From Ooceraea biroi (Eukaryota; Arthropoda; Insecta; Hymenoptera; Formicidae), in assembly GCF_003672135.1 (NCBI RefSeq), contig NC_039512.1, forward strand, positions 16,508,874 through 16,572,873: a stretch of DNA of 64,000 bases, in the 5' to 3' direction. The translations under genes were made by a program, and so were the position numbers. The notes below the pieces were generated by a model. That model was not told the origin of the DNA, did not search any database, and saw only the letters and a program-made list of their open reading frames with translations. How positions within the stretch are numbered: the stretch's first letter is position 1; every line of letters starts with the position of its first letter. Positions 40,081-50,902 of this stretch are shown in pieces.

Positions 40081-40945
40081 CGTGGCATACAAAAGCAATC
40101 GACGCGCTCCCTCAAGGCCGCATGCACAAGATATGCGAAACATACTTAAATAATGAGGATACAAATTTAAAAATACCCTCCTTTTACCTGTATTATTTAT
40201 ATCGGTATCGACCGCAATTATCTTTGCAATATCACGAATTCTCATGGCAAGAACATGTAACAAAAGTAAAAAAACGTATAATCAACACTAATCAATTATC
40301 CATAGTTTTATCTTAATGTCCTATAATTGATAGTACTGTAGAATGTGGTTTCTGATATTTAAATAATTTTAAATAATTTCGAGTAAACGCAGAGAGATAT
40401 GCAACTGAATATTATTTCTGACAGCTTTGCACACTAATAGATAAATGCTAGAAAAGTTGATCATTTAAATACAATTTTAATAAAGCTACAATTATTTTTA
40501 TTTATCCGATGTGCATTATAGGACAAACAAAATTAGTTAAAAATATTTTACCCCTATCAGAACTGAAGTAATTTACAGAAGGAAAAGTTCTCCAACAAGT
40601 ACCGTTTGAAAGTAATGATAAAAACACTATTTATTTAACATGGGCAAAATAAAATTTGAACAATTGTTTTACCATCATATTGATTTCTGATTACGAGCTA
40701 TGTATAAATGTACAAAGTGCTAACAAAACAGCTCGTACGTTTTATATTGCAAACGACATAGTCGGTGTGTTCTACATAAATTACGTTATAGTAACATTAT
40801 TAGTGGCAGAGCGTATTTGGACCCACAGTAATTAATATGCACGTATGCAAAAGACTAGACTCCACACGTACATATCACATTGGACGGAATAAGACGTATT
40901 AAATGCAAGCAACAAAAAAGAAAAAACAGGAAGGTAAAATATGAT

Positions 40946-43900
40946 TTAAATTATTACTGCAGTATTCGTGTTGTTCATGTCCTCACGCAATTGCGTCCGA
41001 TCTCGTACCCTCGCACACATCAAGCTATACTCCAACACACCGATCCGAATATTCATCTCAGAAATCTCATTTTTCATCTTCGTGATCGTCTTCTTTATGT
41101 TGATCAGTGGTGCTGCAAGTATTTTAATCAACGATATATAATGAATATCTGAAAGCCTTTGACGTATTTCGATTTTCCAGCTAAATTACGTATTAAAATA
41201 CTTCAATGAATGATGTTTTAGTGTATACTTACTTCCATCGGTCATGCTAGATCCCCTTTCATCCATCTCTCTTTTCACGTACTCTAATTCCTCCATCAGT
41301 TTATTAAGCACCCGTGTTCGTTCAGTAACACCGCCACTAACATCCCTATACTGTTCCTTGACTTTCGACAGTTCTTCCTAAATTAATTATTATTTATATA
41401 TCACTTTATAGATAATATTATTATCTATAAATCGGTTTACGAAAAGATCATTTTACTGAATTTTGTACGAAAATCCTAAACACGAAAAGTTGCAAAATGA
41501 GAGCCTGATCAATCGAGAACATCGGATGCGAAGCGCCAGCTTTCAAAAAGATGCTACTTTGCATCTGGTGAGAGATCAAAAATATAATCTATTACGAGTT
41601 ACTGCATCCAGATCAAATGGTTATTGCATCAACAACTCATCCCGTTTGAGCGATAAAGTGGAACGATAAAAGTTATCAGAGAATTCGGAGAAGTCATTCT
41701 ATAGCATGACAACACTCGATCACGAAGACGGAAAAGTTCTCGTTAGATTAATCTCTTCGCACGGCGTATTGATCAGACTTAGACCCTTTACATTATCACT
41801 TGTTCTAACATGATAATCATTTCACAACTCTAGAAGAAGTCGGTAAAGGGATCAATAATTTCTATCGATTCAAAATTGCCAAACTTTTATCAGCAGACTC
41901 GTCAGCTACCTCGTCAAGCGAAATGGTCAAAAATAATAGAAAGTATTTCGATTAAGGTTGTTCTTGTTTTTTTTATAGATAAATCTTATATTGCATAAGT
42001 AAAAGGCATTTAATTTATTTATATTAATAGATTTAATAGACGCACCAGACCAAGATATTGATCGATAAAGAAGCGAACCCATGAAGCAAATCAAATAATA
42101 TAAGACGTATGCTTGTGAGCATTTTCGAATTGAACAGAAAATTGTATCACCACATTTCTACAAACAATGACAGACGGAGGAATAAAAAAATGTGTAAATT
42201 ATACGTAAACTCACCTGCAACGAGCGGTAGTCTGTCAAAGAGGACTCAAGTTGTCTGTTAAGATACGTTTCTCTAGTTTTGACTTTATCCAACGTATTTT
42301 CGATATCGGTGTGAATTTTATTCAAATGAGCTTTCGTGCCACTTAAATCGGTGGTAATGTTTGCACGTAATTGTTTCATCTGTTCGAGATGCGATCTCCA
42401 GTCTCTTGAATCTAAAGATAAATGCGCAAAATAAGTCGCCATAAATTAATAGTTTATTTTTCCATTTTCTAGTTTTAACATCTTGAATAAATAGTTGATA
42501 AAAAAATTGAGATACCCGTCTTTATGGTCACTTTCAAACGAGGTAGGACCTTCTCCAATTCCAATTGCCATTCGTCCCTATTGGTTTTAGATTCCAAAAT
42601 ACTGTCCGGCTTTTGTATTTCATTCTGAAAAATAAAAATAATCATACAGAATCATTGATGTCAATAACTGTAATGATGTCACAACTATAATAATTTTTAA
42701 TTTTGACAATACAATTTTACTTACGGTATTTTGACCGTAGAGCTTTGTGATATCATCTATATGCAAAATATCTTGATCATCGTCATCGTATTCGGCAATC
42801 ATTTCTTCTTCCACTTTCTCTAAAATTAATTCAGCATCGTCGTCTTCGATATCGGGCTCTGGTGTAAGCTCCTCAGGTGGAATACTCACCCTGACATTTT
42901 GTTTAGTTACAAATAAAAATATATTTAGAGTGTGTTCGGTAATTAGTACAAAGGAAAATTTCCATGTAAAAAAATTAATAAAAAATGTAGAATATTTTTT
43001 TCACACAAAGTTTCCGTTTTTAAGAGAAAAACAGTTTTCAATATTCAACGAGTACGCGCGTATTTAAACTTGAGTTCTCAAACTCTGAAATTATTGTAGC
43101 TTTTTGCAATTATTCAACACTTGTAATAAACAATAAATTTGACATGACTCTATAAATAAACTTCGAGCAACGTCAGGTCTGGTGGCAATCATGCTATTGT
43201 TCCCGTGTGACCCAACCAACAGTAATAATTCATTTAAATACAAATGCGTGCAGAGTTAGCATGTAGCAAGGTCCGTTGAGTTCAAACGTAGTTAACCCTC
43301 TGACTGCGGCCCATCCGAGAGCAAGACACTCGATGCATACGATGGAGCTGAGTTGTATGCTATATTTTCACTTTCACGACACAAGTCGCTCATGAATTAT
43401 ATAAGAATTATATACGTTTTCTTCGCTCGAAAATAAAGCCTTGTATGAAAAATCTGTTCTACATTTCGATTAATCTTTTCATGTGAAATCACTTGCTTTC
43501 TGGTTGTATTACCTTGTACATGTGACACACGTCCTATATATAACGTACATAATTTTATAAAAAGAATCAAGTTATAATAAAAATTAGTTACCTCTTCCAT
43601 TTAAATTTTTGCGTCTTTAAGGCATTATCAGCCAAATGATCTAACACATAAATCGCATATTCCCCAGTACCCTGTTTAAGCTTGTTGGGTGGAAATTCCA
43701 CAGGCACTTCAATCTCTCTAAGGTAATCCAAAATTAAAGCTATTGTGGAATTAGGATCATCTGATTCTTGTGGCATCTCAAAGCTTTTCCCAGTCTTTTT
43801 GATCAACCACGCAGCGAGACAAGTAAATGTATAAAACTGTTCCCCAGGATTTGTTGGGATCACAAAGTAGTGCCTGTTTTTAGATTTACGATTATTTTTC

Positions 43901-44108
43901 AAGCAAGAAATATATAGGTATAAGGCACTTTATTGCAATATTCTGTTTACCTGCTTATTGGTTTCATCTTTAGCTCTTGTACAAATTCTGCATCGTAATT
44001 TAATAATTTCAGCTTCTCCAACAGATCTTCCATCGTAACATTTATGACATACGATGCTGATGGGGCAAGCCCATCCTCCACGATGATCTTTTGCGTATCT
44101 CTAAACAT
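40946..44108 (-). CDS. IFT57: Intraflagellar transport protein 57 (IFT-B), complete
   Basis: Seven minus-strand exons give 407 residues: 44108-43951, 43873-43592, 42890-42725, 42624-42516, 42411-42215, 41377-41233 and 41112-40946. The N-terminal half is the calponin-homology-like IFT57 domain (HYFVIPTNPGEQF, LAAWLIKKTGKSFE, FPPNKLKQGTGEY, LDHLADNAL). An acidic linker follows (EDDDAELILEKVEEEM), then VLPRLKVTIKT, DWRSHLEQM and a long coiled coil ending in IRIGVLEYSL. All are landmark blocks of IFT57/HIPPI in the usual order, and the length is normal for the family. IFT57 is a peripheral IFT-B subunit needed to build cilia; in insects this mainly means sensory neurons and sperm. The start at 44108 is the first ATG of the frame. 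IFT43 lies upstream on the same strand. Confidence 0.93.
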
Positions 44109-44454
44109 GTTGCTACAGTTTGTGTCTTTGATATATGGCGTAACTCAATTACATATCTTAAAACAAAGTACTAATTATTTAAATCATATTTTAAAATTTG
44201 AAAATTCATTACGGCCAAAGTTGAAATTTTCAATCGCATTTTTAATTGGGAGATTATTTCGTAAATTAATTTTATACTTTAAAGAAGGAAATATAGCGTA
44301 ACGATAACAAACCGGCGGCTTTGTACCGTTTGATATTTACTGCCAAATATTTCTAATACATTACAGACAGCAAACTTTGTATACCATAATAAAAACGTAA
44401 TAAAAACTAAAAAAACTTACGGAAATTGACGAATATTTAATTAATTGTCATCAC

Positions 44455-44466
44455 GTCGCCAGCAAT
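44455..44466 (+). promoter_or_regulatory. Candidate RFX X-box upstream of IFT57
   Basis: GTCGCCAGCAAT matches 11 of 12 positions of GTNRCC(N0-3)RGYAAC with zero spacing. It lies about 347 bp upstream of the IFT57 ATG. RFX factors drive ciliary genes through such sites. A match this loose can occur by chance. Confidence 0.35.
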
Positions 44467-45005
44467 TATTCAAAACACTCATGACTCACATCACGCAAGG
44501 TTCACCCACTTGCGAGCATAGCCCAGCATAGACGACATCGTAAATATGGATTTTATACAATCCTGGAAAAAAATCGATAAAACCTCTACATTCGATGCTT
44601 GGTCGTCTCATTGAGCAAGTGAATGGGCAATGCGCCAATCAGAAGTGGATATCAAATACTATACTCCGCATGAGTAATTGTATTATCAGCGATTTTATAA
44701 GTAATTAATCGAATATTCATCAAGATTAAACAAAATAATAGCGAAACCATCACCTTGATTTGCATCTTACTAATAGTTACTTTGTAAGTTCCAAACAACC
44801 GTTTGTCCATTTCTACATTCTTATAAATGCTTATTTATAAGAATATAATTTATAAATAATTTAATAATTAATAATAAAATAATAATTTAATAATTTAATA
44901 ATAAATAATTAATTTAATCGTTAGCTACGTCCGATTACGTTTAATAATAACTCACGTATAACTAATTTCATGCTTTATTTCTACAGTTGCGTTTGGAGCT
45001 TTCAC

Positions 45006-45978
45006 CATTGACATTAGAATACATAGACGGAGCCTTAGCTATCGAAGAAGGTGAGGGGGAGCCTGATATTCGCGGTAAGGGGGAACTGGGAACTGCATGA
45101 ACTTCGGTCGAATTCGGTTACGTTCGGCTAACGTTCGGCTAATGGTTCAGTTGACGGAGCTCCTGCTCACATGTTGTGCTCGTGCTTATTGTATTGATAT
45201 CTAAAGTGATTATGACCTGTTGGATTTCTATCAGTGACATGAGTTTTGTGTATTTGGCTGCAATAATCGTATAAATAATAAAAATTCTGAACAATTAGAA
45301 AAAGAAAAAGCTGCAAACAGAAAGTTTTCATTCCACTTGTAAGTAAATTATTTGAAACCTAGATTAGGTTATAGTTATGTTAATAAGAAATTATACGTAA
45401 TTTTATTGAGTAAGTAAAGCGAACTAAATGGTTTGTTGACTTGATTTACATTATTATCAAATAATAATGAAACAGGTATGACGCCAATTATTTTATTATA
45501 TAGTTATATTTACAGTTGTAAAATAATAAAAATAATAAATAAATAAATAAATTTACAAGTATGTGTGTTCTATATTGTATTTTATATTCTATTGAATTTC
45601 TTTATGTATATGCGCATGTAGATCAAGAGTTCTCAACTCTATTTACCTTTCAAAGTGTTTCTCTTTTTGCAAATTTTTACACATTCTAGATACGGTTTAG
45701 TTTCATAAAGCAAAAAAACACTTTTATTTCCATTTATTATTTAATATATATATATAAAATTATTAAAATAGCGTTCGCGATTTGTCAAAAATAAATGTTC
45801 TTCAAACATTTCCATAAAAATCTCATTGCGAATTGCTGATGTCGATGGAATTGTCACGCAACGCCGAACATAGCCGAACCGCTAACCACGGAATTACCCG
45901 AAGTTCATGCCACCCCCCTTACCGCATTTATCAGCTTCCCCTCTGAGAAGGCTCCGTCTATGTATTCTAATGTCAATG
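45006..45978. mobile_element. 973-bp non-autonomous hAT-like element with 8-bp TSD
   Basis: The terminal repeats CATTGACATTAGAATACATA (left) and their reverse complement (right, ending AATGTCAATG) match over about 31 bp to GGAGCCTT. Subterminal similarity continues around CATGAACTTCGG/CGAAGTTCATG. The flanks carry an identical 8-bp duplication GCTTTCAC at 44998-45005 and 45979-45986. No transposase frame is present. An 8-bp duplication is typical of hAT and P-type elements. Confidence 0.85.
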
Positions 45979-46934
45979 GCTTTCACTGATTGGCCTTGTC
46001 CCGCTGGCATGGACTATTTCCTGATGCGTTCTCACTTATGTTTTCATACCCGATAGGAAGACCGGCAGTGCGCGCCACTAGATGGCTACCAGCTTAACAG
46101 CGAGTGGCTTTGTGCTTGATATTTTAATTTAGCATAATCGAATTCTCATTAAAAGTAACAACTTAGTTTTTAAAGCAGTAAAATGTTTTACAGAGGTGCG
46201 TGGGAAGCAATGTCTCTCGCCGATATCGAGCAATTATGTCAAAGATAAACATCGGTTTCTCGCATGCACACTTGCATATCCACGTTACAATATATAAGAC
46301 TCTCAAATAGAGGCCTAGCGGAAGTGTGTGCTAGTGATGGCACAGCTGAACATTGATCGCTAACGTAAATCTTATGGCAGATCTGCTCAGTGGGTGTTGT
46401 CACGTTGTCGTAAGCTTCAAGTAGCTTGGTGTGTCAGGCTCCCGATTGCGCGTGCATCTTCGTGGTTTTCGCAATCTCGGATTTGCACGCCTGCACGGTC
46501 GAGTCCTTCACGTCGCTCCTCGAAGTACCGCGATTTCCAAATTGGGGGGCAATCGAATAGGTCAGACGAGGTAATTTGTCGCTTCCATATACAGGCACTG
46601 TAGATTGCAGTATGCCCTTTTTTTGGATTCCTTTTAAATATTTATTTTCAAAGGAATACCTTAAAATAACAACACCATGACGTTACAAAATTATGCTTTT
46701 GGTATCATAATTAAGGTTAAAGTCGGCAATTATTCTTTACTTTTTATTTTTGAATAAGACAATAAATGTGTGAAGTGAGCGGAGAAAACCTTTGCACCCA
46801 TAAACATTTATAATATTTAATACAATTAAATAAATATTTAATAAATTTAATAAACGATGCATGCCACTAAAATGCCTCTGGCAGAGTAATGAGACTGCGA
46901 TAGAAACAAAAAGCAGAGAGTGTGCGGATATTTT

Positions 46935-48418
46935 TTAAGCTTCTATTTTCTTTTGCGTTTCACTATTAATTTCAGAAGAAATTTGCGTAAATAGAAGATT
47001 CCAATTCCAAACTTCGTCGGGTTCCTTCACTAAATTTTCATTGTACAATTTATCAGCGAGAACAGAAAGGCTAACACCATCTAACGATGTAAATGCTGCG
47101 TTCTTCACCAAATCAGTATCCAGTTCCTCGTATGCAGTCACTCTGTTGGCATTAATCCTGAAAATAATATTTATAGATCTAATAGCTTGCAATTAATTTG
47201 ATCATCTGTACTTTGATAAGGATGGATAATAACTTACGCAGGGACACTTGCAATCTCAGATGAGACATTATCCTCCTGAATTTCATCCAAATCTGGTATG
47301 ACAGGAATATCTACAAACGCAAAGATTAATGTCAAAACAAAATATAAAAAATACAACAAGGATTTAAAACTTTTTCAGTCTCTCTTCATCTGTGTATTCT
47401 TTTGGTACAGAATCATAGGAATATAGCTAGGAATAGTGAGGGTCGTTTGATAAGTTCTTAGAAAATTTATGAAATGGTGGCATTAATATCAAATTAACAT
47501 GATAAATGACGTATATACATATAAATACCTATATATTTTCCAAGGATTTATTTAAACGACCCTTGTAATGCAAAACGAAATATTAACTTAGTTAATATAT
47601 AAAACTGTGAGCCCAATTAATTCCAAATCAGCTTACCGTCTTCTTGCCCCTCTTTCTCGATTGCTCGGAAACGTTCCCTAGAGAGCAGTCTGTCAATGAT
47701 TACAGATAATTAATATTGCCTCGTTTTATTTCATTATACTCACTGTTCAATGACATTTGGTGCCATTCTTGGCCTATAAAATAAGAAAGGATCTTATGCT
47801 TATTTTGTCTAAACTGAACCAATTTTACACTTAGAGTTTATTTTATTTTATTTTCTTCTTATTTATCTATATAATTATCTACTTTAAAATATACATAAGC
47901 TCAACTTTGTAAATACTAAATTTACATACTTGCCACTTTTTAATTCATCACCCCAGCCAGTTTTCCTGGAACGCGGCGGTACTACTGGCCTCTGTGCAGG
48001 TATAGACTTTCCAGATGACAGAGAAATAGGACTTTCTAGTGGATCATCGTCGGATTTATTATCTTCCTGCAAGTTTTGACCAGCACGTCTCCCTAGGCGG
48101 GGTATCAACTAAAAATTGATTCATATATTTCATGCTCCAAGCCACATAATCTTTACTTACCATTACTTTAAAATGATCAACTGTTATATTTTTAAATAAT
48201 TAAATCTTTCATTGATTCTATCACAATATAGGAAAACCAATGAAATGAATTTTCTTAACATTTTGTCCTATCATTTTATGCATATAACATTGAATCTTTT
48301 GATAAAAGGTATTCAGAATATTTCTAAAAATTTGTAGAATTAAGAGATTACACTCTTCAAAGTGTCTTCAAAGAATTACCTTCTTAGAAGTGACTTCAAG
48401 ATCGTTAGCCCAGTCCAT
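46935..48418 (-). CDS. IFT43: Intraflagellar transport protein 43 (IFT-A), complete
   Basis: Six small minus-strand exons give 194 residues: 48418-48380, 48108-47930, 47773-47744, 47677-47637, 47310-47238 and 47157-46935. The phases agree at every junction. The N-terminus is MDWANDLE; the disordered middle contains TGWGDELKSGK. The C-terminal half carries the IFT43 signature: IPVIPDLDEIQED, AYEELDTDLVKNAAFTSLDG, SVLADKL and the closing WNWNLLFTQISSE, which parallels WDWDHLFTEVSSE of vertebrate IFT43. The length is close to that of vertebrate IFT43. IFT43 is a subunit of the IFT-A complex for retrograde ciliary transport. Exon 3 is only 30 nt and exon 1 only 39 nt, so automatic predictions may miss the gene. 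Confidence 0.88.
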
Positions 48419-48568
48419 TTTGTTTGCAACGTAACTTTTTAACGCACTTTCGAAAAACAAGCATCAAAAATGGAAAGAGCTATATTGAAGGCAACTTCAA
48501 AATACACTGTATAACAGTATAATACATTTGATCAGTAAATGACAATTTATTGGTTATGTTTGCGAATG

Positions 48569-48582
48569 GTAACCATGACAAC
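48569..48582 (-). promoter_or_regulatory. Candidate RFX X-box upstream of IFT43
   Basis: Read on the minus strand this is GTTGTCATGGTTAC. The plus-strand form GTAACC-AT-GACAAC matches 11 of 12 informative positions of GTNRCC-N2-RGYAAC, with the AT spacer common in X-boxes. It lies about 150 bp upstream of the IFT43 ATG, a usual promoter distance. Confidence 0.5.
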
Positions 48583-48945
48583 ACTACTCTTTTAATGAAC
48601 TTGCATTGAAGTGTAATCGTGCACTCATATTCATTCAATAGCTTTTTGTGCGTAAAACAAGGTAGTAAAATTTACAAATGTGGCTCGGGAAAAATTAATA
48701 GGTTAAATAATCGTTAAAAGCACGGTCTTACATACAGGTCTGGAAACTACCTCTAATTTCAGTGGTGGGAGTATGGCCGCATTTTGAAGACACATTTAGT
48801 TTTTAGCATAACCACTACTCGTCGCTGTCATCGATGTCCGCAGATAAATATAACCTGAAAAACCGGAGATAAGAACCCACGTGTGTTCGTGACTCTTATT
48901 GAAAAACGGTTATTGACTACAAAAGTTATCGAAACGTTTATTGAA

Positions 48946-49089
48946 ATGACGAAATGGTGTGCGGTACCGAATTGCAAGACCGGCAGTAGAACCGAGCAGA
49001 AACGTTCTTTATTTCGAGTGCCGAAAGACATTGTTACTTGGAAAAAGTGGGAAAAAGCTATTACCCGCAAAAATAAAATAAAAAGATAA
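48946..49089 (+). pseudogene. THAP zinc-finger N-terminal fragment
   Basis: The frame begins MTKWCAVPNCKTGS and continues LFRVPKDIVTWKKWEKAI, the first half of a THAP domain (C-x4-C, F-x-x-P and the conserved W). It stops after 47 codons, before the second zinc-binding pair (CxxH), and no donor is visible at the end. It is probably a truncated THAP gene or a P-element-type transposase fragment. It runs divergently from IFT43. A foldback element starts about 20 bp after its stop. Confidence 0.6.
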
Positions 49090-49111
49090 AGGACAGATTT
49101 AAACATAAAAT

Positions 49112-49372
49112 CCTGATGGAAAAAATATAATAAAATTTTGCTAAAATGTATTTGAAAATCTCTATCAATTGATCCCGGTTCATTATCATTTCATCATAAA
49201 TTTTCAAACTTTTGGAATATTAGATATAAAATTTATAATAAAATACGAAAATTTATAATAAAATATAAAAATTTATGATGAAATGTTAATGAATCGAGGT
49301 CAATTGACAGAGAGTTTCAAATACATTTCAACAAATTTTATTACATTTTTTTCCATCACGGAAGGATTCGTT
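49112..49372. mobile_element. Short AT-rich foldback element
   Basis: Arms of about 100 bp face each other. TGATGGAAAAAATATAATAA with CAATTGATCCCGGTTCATTA on the left are mirrored by TTAATGAATCGAGGTCAATTG and TTTTTTTCCATCA on the right. A few tandem AAATTTATAATAAAATA copies lie between. No coding potential. Confidence 0.7.
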
Positions 49373-49442
49373 TTTATTCACACTTAATTTTGAGAATAAA
49401 AACTTAATTTTATTTCATATACATATTTCACTAATTCATTTA

Positions 49443-50241
49443 GGTAAAACTGAAGGAGACGGGTCCTCCTCACTGATTTCCTTCTAACTTTGTAGAAATG
49501 TATATTTTGGTCCTAAAAAAAGATTGCGAGAAGGAAAATCGTCGCTCTCAAGTAGAACCAAAGTTAGAACGTACTGAAAAATGAGTTTCGGGGTTAGGAA
49601 ATCTGTCATACCGGCGGTGTACAGGGACAGCGCAAAGTGACCGGGCATGCGTATATTCTCTGCTTTAATGATTAGAACAAAAGCTTTTTTTTATTCATTC
49701 TTTTTTATTACACTTCTGAAGTCACTTGGAAAAGATTCATTATATCCTTTATTTTATTTCCATTGTCAATAACCACAATTTGTAAAGAGATGTTGGATCT
49801 CAAGTTTAATCCAATAAACAAATCTTAAAATTAAATATATTCTTTTGCAGTTTTTACTTTCGAATAAAGTAGAGAATAATTTCTATTTAACTGTGATTTT
49901 GATTTTGGTTAAAGCAGAGAAAACTGTGTATTTAACTATTTGTGCTTTTGGTTATTTACTTTAACGATTCGATTTATATTAACAATTCACTGCTTTAAAC
50001 AATTTTATGTAATATACATGCATAACAACGCGCATGCTCGGTCAGTGTGCACTACGCTCGTAGACCGCCGGTATGACAGATTTCTTAACCTCGAAACTGT
50101 CATTTTTCAGTAAGCTGTAACTTTGGTTCTATTTGAGAGCGACGATTTTCCTTCTCGCAATCTTTTTTTAGGACCAAAATATGCATTTCTACAAAGTTAG
50201 AAGGAAATCGGTGAGGAGGACCCGTCTCCTTCAGTTTTACC
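49443..50241. mobile_element. 799-bp non-autonomous element with 8-bp TSD
   Basis: The ends GGTAAAACTGAAGGAGACGG and its reverse complement are part of terminal inverted repeats of about 190 bp. They are flanked by identical 8-bp duplications TTCATTTA (49435-49442 and 50242-50249). The interior is AT-rich without a transposase. The family resembles hAT/P in duplication length but differs in sequence from the element at 45006. Confidence 0.88.
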
Positions 50242-50466
50242 TTCATTTATAGTCTTAAATTATTTAAAGCGTTATTAATTTATCATATTGTTTCGTGAAG
50301 ACTGCGAGTGGAATAAAGACAGACAGATATTCCCCCGGCCTCTGACGTCCCTCGTCAGCCTGCGAACATCGATCGGAACGCTTCTAGTGGCTACTAAAGA
50401 AATAAAAAGTGACACACAAAATGATCCATCTCCACCTCTGAAGTTTCCAGACTAGGGCCATCTAAT

Positions 50467-50580
50467 CTTTTCCCCTAGGATGGAAAATGAAAAATGAAAA
50501 TTTCGCGTGAATTTTAACGTTATGATTTACTGCTGAAATGAAGAAATTTTCATTTCTCATTTTCCATCCTAGGGGAAAAG
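50467..50580. mobile_element. 114-bp mini inverted-repeat element
   Basis: CTTTTCCCCTAGGATGGAAA at the left is mirrored by TTTCCATCCTAGGGGAAAAG at the right, with arms of about 38 bp and a short AT-rich loop. Confidence 0.75.
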
Positions 50581-50902
50581 TTACGTGATAGATGCCCTGT
50601 ATATAAGACCGTGGTTAAAAGTACGGTGCAAGAAGTTACCATTCGCGCTTCTTTAATGTTTAGGACTCCGGCCGTGATGGGGCAGCAGTAGCGACGCATG
50701 CGTAGCGGCACGTAATTTGACTTTGGACAGGGCGCAAGTGCGCGAGCCGCGAACGCGTTCGGTGGTGTTCAGTTTTCTGCGAACTGTTGACGAGTGGGGT
50801 CGTAGCTCACGGTTGTTGATGTCATCGTAATGTGGGCCGTTCGAATGCGACGATAAGGCTGATGTTCCTCGATTAAACTGCTGAAACACGTTCTTACTCG
50901 CA

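Larger units (their letters stand above)
34006..40945. other. Scavenger receptor 5' region and intergenic DNA with transposons
   Basis: No coding exon is recognised. CpG-rich patches lie at 34740-34960, 36190-36720 and 39860-40100. Two inverted-repeat elements are described separately. A hairpin sits at 35845-35880 (TTTCTTAGAC...GTCTAAGAAA) inside the first element. A mariner-type terminal-repeat-like sequence (GGGACCGAAAAGTCCGTGCG) begins at about 38513 with no transposase beside it. Confidence 0.4.
44109..46934. other. Region between IFT57 and IFT43
   Basis: No coding exon is recognised. It holds the IFT57 promoter side with an X-box-like site, a 973-bp 8-bp-TSD element, and about 950 bp of plain sequence downstream of the IFT43 stop codon. 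Confidence 0.5.
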
